A stretch of DNA of 9,987 nucleotides from a bacterium (GTDB lineage Bacteria; Latescibacterota; UBA2968; GCA-2709665). A model generated the notes under the pieces. That model had not been told where the DNA came from, searched no databases, and was given only the letters and a program-made list of their open reading frames with translations. Position 1 is the first letter of the stretch; each line of letters opens with the position of its first letter. The stretch spans positions 1 through 9,987 of the forward strand of contig JAQCGA010000101.1 of assembly GCA_027619145.1 (NCBI GenBank). The letters run 5' to 3'. This document shows, piece by piece, positions 6,092 through 9,987 of the stretch. The position numbers and the translations under genes are program-made.

Positions 6092-7162
6092 CTAATCCTT
6101 CCGAACCACCGTCACCGCCCGCCCCGTCTCCGCAGATTCGTACACCGCCTCTGCCACTTCCATTGCCCGTAGTCCATCCACGCCCGTAATCTCCGGTGTC
6201 TTGCCCGCAGCAATCGCCTCCACCATCTCCCGCAAATAGGCGAGTCCGGAAATCCCTCCATACCCGGGTACAGACCGAGAGCCAATCTGCAACGTGGTTA
6301 CCGGCCCATCTGCGTAATCTGGATGGTCACTCACAATACACACCTCATCGGCCGTACCACCCCAGGCCGGACTCCACGAAACCGCGCCCAGCGTTCCACG
6401 AATATTGATAAACAGGTCGCGCCCCGCCGGAAACGCCTTCGGTACCGAATAACTGATGTCCAGCGTCGCCATCGCTCCACCTTCAAAACGCAGAATGCCG
6501 AAACTATTGTCCTCAATATCCAGGTTGTGCTGCTTATGGCTCACCATGCCCGTAGCCTGTGCCACTTCGTCCTTCAGCATCCAGCGAAACAAATCAATCC
6601 AGTGCACGCCCAGGTTGTGCATAGGCCCACCGCCTGCAATCGCTTTCTGATTCAGCCATGGTGAAATGTCATTCTCAAAATATCGTTGTGGAGACCCCGC
6701 CGCACACCGCCCCTCCAGCGCAATCACTTCGCCCAGCACACCCTCGTCGATCAACCGCTTGATCTTCCGCGAGGCCGGGTGTGCTCGCCAGCAATACGGT
6801 GGAGACAACAACACCCCACCCTTCTTCGCTGCCCGAATCATCCGCCGGATTCCATCCGACGTATTCGCCATGGGCTTTTCCACAATCACGTGTTTCCCCG
6901 CCGCAGCCGCTTTCTCCACCGCCTCGGGACATTCCGCGTGCGGCAAAAAAATAACCACCAGCCCAATATCGTCCCGTGCCAGCAACTCGGTATAATCCCT
7001 GTATCCTTTGATTCCGGTCTCGCCACAAACCCGGTCTAGGTAGGTACTGTCCGCCTCCGCAATGGCACGCACTTCCGTACCGGGAATCGCTTTGAAGTGA
7101 GGGATATAGTCCACCGAGTGCAGGTGGTGCAGGCCAATGATCCCGACACCAAGGGTTTCCAT
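6092..7162 (-). CDS. Gfo/Idh/MocA-family oxidoreductase, divergent member
   Basis: A 356-residue protein with the family's two domains. EKPMA has EKP at 95-97, and GGGPMHNLGVHWID supplies H187 and D190, at the same positions as in tandem copy 1. It is only distantly related to the tandem pair. The glycine loop is unusual: the N-terminus reads GIIGLHHLHS (7-16), so H12 replaces the third glycine of the normal GxxGxG; cofactor binding may be altered or the protein may belong to a distinct subfamily. The start is the ATG at 7162, with AGGAGA (7178-7173) ten bases upstream; an upstream TTG at 7186 is rejected because it lies beyond that site. It is the last gene of the minus-strand set, 132 bases after the M20 gene, a gap that holds a hairpin and a possible promoter, so it may be transcribed partly on its own. 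It probably acts on a sugar or polyol; substrate unknown. Confidence 0.9.
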   Translation of the reverse strand: METLGVGIIGLHHLHSVDYIPHFKAIPGTEVRAIAEADSTYLDRVCGETGIKGYRDYTELLARDDIGLVVIFLPHAECPEAVEKAAAAGKHVIVEKPMANTSDGIRRMIRAAKKGGVLLSPPYCWRAHPASRKIKRLIDEGVLGEVIALEGRCAAGSPQRYFENDISPWLNQKAIAGGGPMHNLGVHWIDLFRWMLKDEVAQATGMVSHKQHNLDIEDNSFGILRFEGGAMATLDISYSVPKAFPAGRDLFINIRGTLGAVSWSPAWGGTADEVCIVSDHPDYADGPVTTLQIGSRSVPGYGGISGLAYLREMVEAIAAGKTPEITGVDGLRAMEVAEAVYESAETGRAVTVVRKD

Positions 7163-7214
7163 AAACGTAAATTCTCCTTTTCGCAAGTCTGAGCATAAAA
7201 TTTAATAAGGGTCC

Positions 7215-7243
7215 AATATAGAAAGGAATTTAACAAAAGGCAA
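7215..7243 (-). promoter_or_regulatory. Possible promoter of the divergent oxidoreductase
   Basis: On the minus strand, TTGCCT (7243-7238, four of six consensus) and TATATT (7220-7215, five of six) are 17 bases apart, with the -10 about 52 bases before the ATG at 7162. It begins inside the 3' arm of the hairpin at 7243-7272, so termination of the M20 transcript and initiation here would be back to back. Confidence 0.35.
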
Positions 7244-7272
7244 ACGGCAAACGAGAAATACCGTTTGCCGTT
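7243..7272 (-). terminator. Perfect hairpin between the M20 and oxidoreductase genes
   Basis: AACGGCAAACG (7243-7253) and CGTTTGCCGTT (7262-7272) form an 11-bp stem with an 8-base loop, 22 bases after the M20 stop. On the minus strand it is followed by TGCCTTTTG, a weak T-run, so it may be a terminator or a read-through attenuator. The plus-strand arm sits in a direct repeat of GGCAAAC. Confidence 0.5.
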
Positions 7273-7294
7273 CGTCTTCTGTTGATCGACGCTC

Positions 7295-8536
7295 TCAGCC
7301 GCACCAGTCCGCAATGGCGCGCGCCAAAACCTCAGCACCTTTCACCAGGCTCTCTACCGGTATCTGCTCCTGACTGGAGTGCGCCACACCCAACGTGCCC
7401 GAACCAATCACCACTGCCGGTACATTGATCAGATTCGAGTAAAACCACGCGTCACAAGAAGCCGGCATCGCCCCAACTTCCGGCGTATGGCCACTCTCTT
7501 CACACGCAGTCTCCAGCGTTTTCACAATAGGATGATCTACCGGCACTTCATTACAATCATGCCGATACATAAAATCGATGTCAAAATTCTTCGCCAACCA
7601 ATCCCCACCTTCTGCAACCAGGGCCTCTTTCATTTCTCGCATAACGACTTCTTTGGTCCGCGTAGGCAAAAATCCCAGCACGCCCTTGAACGTGGCCATC
7701 CGTGGAGCCATAGCCGGCCAGTCTCCGGCCTGCATGGTTCCAAACGTAATCGGCATCGGATTTTCGTACGTATCGTACAGCGGGTGTCCCTTGGACGCCT
7801 TCAACAACTGGCCCTGATACCGTTCCAAAATCTCAATCGCCTTCATCGATTCCTTTAGCGCACTCACCGTGCGACCGGCCTGCCCGCTGTGGCCCGCCCG
7901 CCCGTAACAGTTCACGGTGAACCACACTGCCCCACGGATCGAAGGCAGAATCTTCAGTTCGGACGGCTCCAGTACAATTGCTGCATCTGCCCGATCTTCT
8001 CCACGTACAAACGCCAGCGTTCCGTTGCCACCGCATTCCTCTTCAATGACAATATGCCCAATCACATCGCCCTTCAACTTCACACCCATCTCTTGCAGCG
8101 CAGCAAGCGCCAGATAAAACATGGCCGCCTGCCCTTTGCAATCACACGCACCTCGACCGTGAACAACGCCGTCAACCAACCGACCTTCAAACGGCTTCTC
8201 CTGGTCTGGCGAAGACGGCACAACATCCAGGTGTGTATTCACAATCAGCGACCTTCCGCCACCGCTACCCTTTTTTACCACACGCAAATTCGGCTGGTCC
8301 GCGTACGTAAAATCTTTCAACTTGAACGAGTAATCCGGATCCTTCTGAATATCATCCGAAATCGGCACCAGTTTGCTGTCGTCCACCACGCCCTGAATCC
8401 GGCGGTGCATCTCACGCATCGCATCGCCTTCTTTGCCGCGTACCGAAGGAATGCTGATCAAATCGCACAGAAGCAGGACAGCTTCGTCCGCATGCTTCTC
8501 CATTGCCGCCTTCAATTTTCCGTCATCCAGTCCCAA
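7295..8536 (-). CDS. M20-family metallohydrolase (ArgE/DapE/carboxypeptidase-like)
   Basis: A 413-residue zinc-dependent amidohydrolase that should cleave an N-acyl amino acid or dipeptide amide bond in the cytosol. The full metal-binding set is visible: H102 and D104 in NTHLDVV, D132 in GRGACDCKG, the catalytic E-E pair in IEEECGGNGT (about 165-167), the acidic residue E190 in LEPS, and H386 in VAHSSQE near the C-terminus. H216 in AGHSG is in the dimerisation domain and expected to reach the partner's active site. The family includes acetylornithine deacetylase, succinyl-diaminopimelate desuccinylase, carboxypeptidase G2 and aminoacylase; I cannot choose among them. The start is a TTG, chosen because GGAGAGA lies five bases upstream; the next in-frame ATG (8503) would trim 11 residues. 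It lies 61 bases after the aminotransferase on the same strand and is very likely cotranscribed. Confidence 0.92.
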   Translation of the reverse strand: MGLDDGKLKAAMEKHADEAVLLLCDLISIPSVRGKEGDAMREMHRRIQGVVDDSKLVPISDDIQKDPDYSFKLKDFTYADQPNLRVVKKGSGGGRSLIVNTHLDVVPSSPDQEKPFEGRLVDGVVHGRGACDCKGQAAMFYLALAALQEMGVKLKGDVIGHIVIEEECGGNGTLAFVRGEDRADAAIVLEPSELKILPSIRGAVWFTVNCYGRAGHSGQAGRTVSALKESMKAIEILERYQGQLLKASKGHPLYDTYENPMPITFGTMQAGDWPAMAPRMATFKGVLGFLPTRTKEVVMREMKEALVAEGGDWLAKNFDIDFMYRHDCNEVPVDHPIVKTLETACEESGHTPEVGAMPASCDAWFYSNLINVPAVVIGSGTLGVAHSSQEQIPVESLVKGAEVLARAIADWCG

Positions 8537-8541
8537 AAGAA

Positions 8542-8548
8542 TCTCTCC
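8542..8548 (-). promoter_or_regulatory. Shine-Dalgarno supporting a TTG start for the M20 gene
   Basis: GGAGAGA on the minus strand lies five bases before the TTG at 8536. A stronger-looking GGAGGTGA further upstream (8571-8564) has no start codon at a suitable distance. Short complementary arms GGTGA/TCACC just before the site could fold and limit access. Confidence 0.55.
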
Positions 8549-8597
8549 GGTGAAAAGGCCCTCACCTCCGCCTGACAGAAGGGCCGTCCAAAAATTC

Positions 8598-9911
8598 TTA
8601 CACTTCGCTCAGCGCCTTGTCCAGAATATCAATCCCCACGCCGGCTTCCTCTTCCGTAACCACCAGGGGAGGCGCAATACGCACCACGTTTCCGTACATT
8701 CCCACCTTGCCCAGGAGCAACCCATTCTCTCCTGCCCTCAACAAAATCTTCCACGTCAACTCTGCGGCAGGCTCCCGGGTCTTCTTATCTTTCACAAGCT
8801 CCAGCCCAATCACCAGGCCTTTGCCGCGCACATCGCCCAGGCATTCGTGCTTCTTCTGCATCTCTTTGAAACGCCCCATCATATACTCGCCCACCTTCAG
8901 CGCGTTTTGTGGCAACTTCTCCTTCTCCATCACATCCAGCACCGCCAGCGAAGCCGCACTGGCCATCGGGTTTCCGCCGCAAGTACTGGACATCTCGCCC
9001 GTTCCCATAGACTTAAAAATCTTGCTCTCACCCGCCAGTGCCGAAGCCGGCATCCCACTCCCAATACCTTTGCCCAGGCACACCATATTCGGGCTCAAAT
9101 CGTCCCATTCCAGGGCAAACAACTTGCCTGTGCGTCCAAACGAAGACTGCACCTCATCCAGAATAAACAACAGTCCCCGGTCGTGCGCCCATTTCTCTAG
9201 CTTCTTCAACCAACCGTCCGGCGGAAAAATGAACCCGGCACCCCCCTGATACGGCTCAGTAATGACCGCACCCAGGTCTCCCGATGACGTGGACTCCACA
9301 ATCCGGTCCAGATTCTCAATACACCGGTCACCGCATTCCTCTTCTGACTCACTCTTATAAAAATCCCGGTAAAAATACGGGAACGGTGCCAGAATCCCGC
9401 CTGGAAGCTGTGGCCCAAACTGCCGCTTGGTCTTCATGCTTCCCGCCACGCTCATAGGCCCGTAGGTCCGCCCGTGAAACCCACCATAAAATGAAAGAAT
9501 CTCGTGCTTACCCGTATACCGCTTGGCAATCCGCAACGCCGCTTCCGTGGCTTCCGCTCCGGTCGTCAATAAAAACGTCTGATCAATATTGCCCGCCAAC
9601 AAATCCGCCAGCCGCTGCGAAAGGATCACACGTTCCGGCGTGGGAAACGAATAACAATTCATCAGCCGCGCGGCCTGCTTCTGAATGGCCTGTACATGGT
9701 GCGGATGCGAATGTCCCAGATTCGTCACCAGCACACCAGACGTGAAATCCAGATACTCATTATTGTCCACATCCGTCACCCACACGCCATCCCCGTGGTC
9801 CCACACCACCGGAACCTGATCCGCCATGCACGGCGGCTCGTACTGCTTTGAAAGCTTGAGCAATTCCGCGGACTTGGGACCGGGAATCTGTCGTTTCGGT
9901 AAATGTTTCAT
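8598..9911 (-). CDS. Class-III pyridoxal-phosphate aminotransferase (GABA/acetylornithine-type)
   Basis: A 437-residue, full-length fold-type I aminotransferase. GAEATEAA (118-125) binds the cofactor phosphate, FHGRT (145-149) carries the aromatic residue stacking on the ring, DEVQSSFGRTG (252-262) supplies D252 that holds the pyridine nitrogen, and LGKGIGSG contains the Schiff-base lysine K281. Members transfer an omega- or alpha-amino group to 2-oxoglutarate or pyruvate. The N-terminal pattern (VVWDHGDGVWVTDVDNNEYL, then LGHSHPHHV) resembles 4-aminobutyrate, alanine-glyoxylate and related omega-transaminases more than short acetylornithine enzymes, but the substrate is not fixed. The start is the ATG at 9911, with GGAGTT (9922-9917) five bases upstream. 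It is the first gene of the minus-strand unit; with the M20 hydrolase it suggests breakdown of an acylated amino compound followed by deamination. Confidence 0.93.
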   Translation of the reverse strand: MKHLPKRQIPGPKSAELLKLSKQYEPPCMADQVPVVWDHGDGVWVTDVDNNEYLDFTSGVLVTNLGHSHPHHVQAIQKQAARLMNCYSFPTPERVILSQRLADLLAGNIDQTFLLTTGAEATEAALRIAKRYTGKHEILSFYGGFHGRTYGPMSVAGSMKTKRQFGPQLPGGILAPFPYFYRDFYKSESEEECGDRCIENLDRIVESTSSGDLGAVITEPYQGGAGFIFPPDGWLKKLEKWAHDRGLLFILDEVQSSFGRTGKLFALEWDDLSPNMVCLGKGIGSGMPASALAGESKIFKSMGTGEMSSTCGGNPMASAASLAVLDVMEKEKLPQNALKVGEYMMGRFKEMQKKHECLGDVRGKGLVIGLELVKDKKTREPAAELTWKILLRAGENGLLLGKVGMYGNVVRIAPPLVVTEEEAGVGIDILDKALSEV

Positions 9912-9965
9912 CGCTCAACTCCAATCACATAAATTCAATTTCAGTAGATCACGAAACGCTTGTAA

Positions 9966-9984
9966 GGGCGCGGTTTCCGCGCCC
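9966..9984. repeat. Perfect short palindrome upstream of the aminotransferase
   Basis: GGGCGCGG (9966-9973) and CCGCGCCC (9977-9984) form a perfect 8-bp stem with a 3-base TTT loop, 55 bases upstream of the aminotransferase start. It shares the outline GTA-N-GGGCG, three-base loop, CGCCCC with the palindrome at 4223-4243, which suggests a dispersed element. The remaining upstream bases (9912-9965) show no convincing promoter. Confidence 0.55.
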
Positions 9985-9987
9985 CGG

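Noticed and set aside
7295..8536. Naming the M20 gene argE or dapE
   Set aside because: Metal ligands are shared by the whole family and no neighbouring arginine or lysine biosynthesis gene supports either name.

Overview
The window is about 10 kb of bacterial DNA of moderately high G+C. It holds eight protein-coding genes and no recognisable rRNA, tRNA, phage, transposase or CRISPR. Gene content (three Gfo/Idh/MocA-family oxidoreductases, an M20 amidohydrolase, a class-III aminotransferase, an ABC exporter, a GNAT protein and a YefM/YoeB-type toxin-antitoxin pair) together with short palindromic intergenic elements suggests an uncultured, metabolically versatile environmental lineage. I think of Poribacteria- or Latescibacteria-like groups, which are rich in Gfo/Idh/MocA proteins, but this is inference from gene content and the sequence has no taxonomic marker.

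Layout. (1) 1-1884, plus strand: a promoter-like TTGACA element and a complete ABC half-transporter of the exporter type. (2) 1885-2886, minus strand: a GNAT-family acetyltransferase convergent with the exporter. Its frame has no stop at the expected end and stays open 720 bases into the antisense of the ABC gene. (3) 2887-3155: a divergent promoter region. (4) 3156-5327, plus strand: two tandem, clearly paralogous oxidoreductases separated by 54 bases that carry a perfect 9-bp palindrome, closed by a strong hairpin terminator at 5344-5381. (5) 5417-5968, plus strand: a compact toxin-antitoxin operon with its own promoter, a palindromic candidate operator and a 1-base stop/start overlap. It ends in a hairpin that also serves the convergent gene beyond it. 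(6) 6092-9911, minus strand: read from the right, a class-III aminotransferase, an M20 peptidase/deacylase starting at TTG, and a third, distant Gfo/Idh/MocA oxidoreductase.

How the genes may work together. The minus-strand set (transaminase, then amide-bond hydrolase, then dehydrogenase) looks like a catabolic unit for an N-acylated or dipeptide-like amino compound. The tandem oxidoreductases look like NAD(P)-dependent enzymes acting on sugars or cyclitols, with a duplicated gene that may have specialised. No specific substrate can be assigned from sequence alone. The toxin-antitoxin cassette is insulated by terminators and is probably independent of both metabolic units.

No clearly new biological system is visible. 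The points most worth a second look are the missing GNAT stop codon, the uneven divergence of the tandem oxidoreductases, the recurring short palindromes and octamer repeat, and the operator layout of the toxin-antitoxin promoter.
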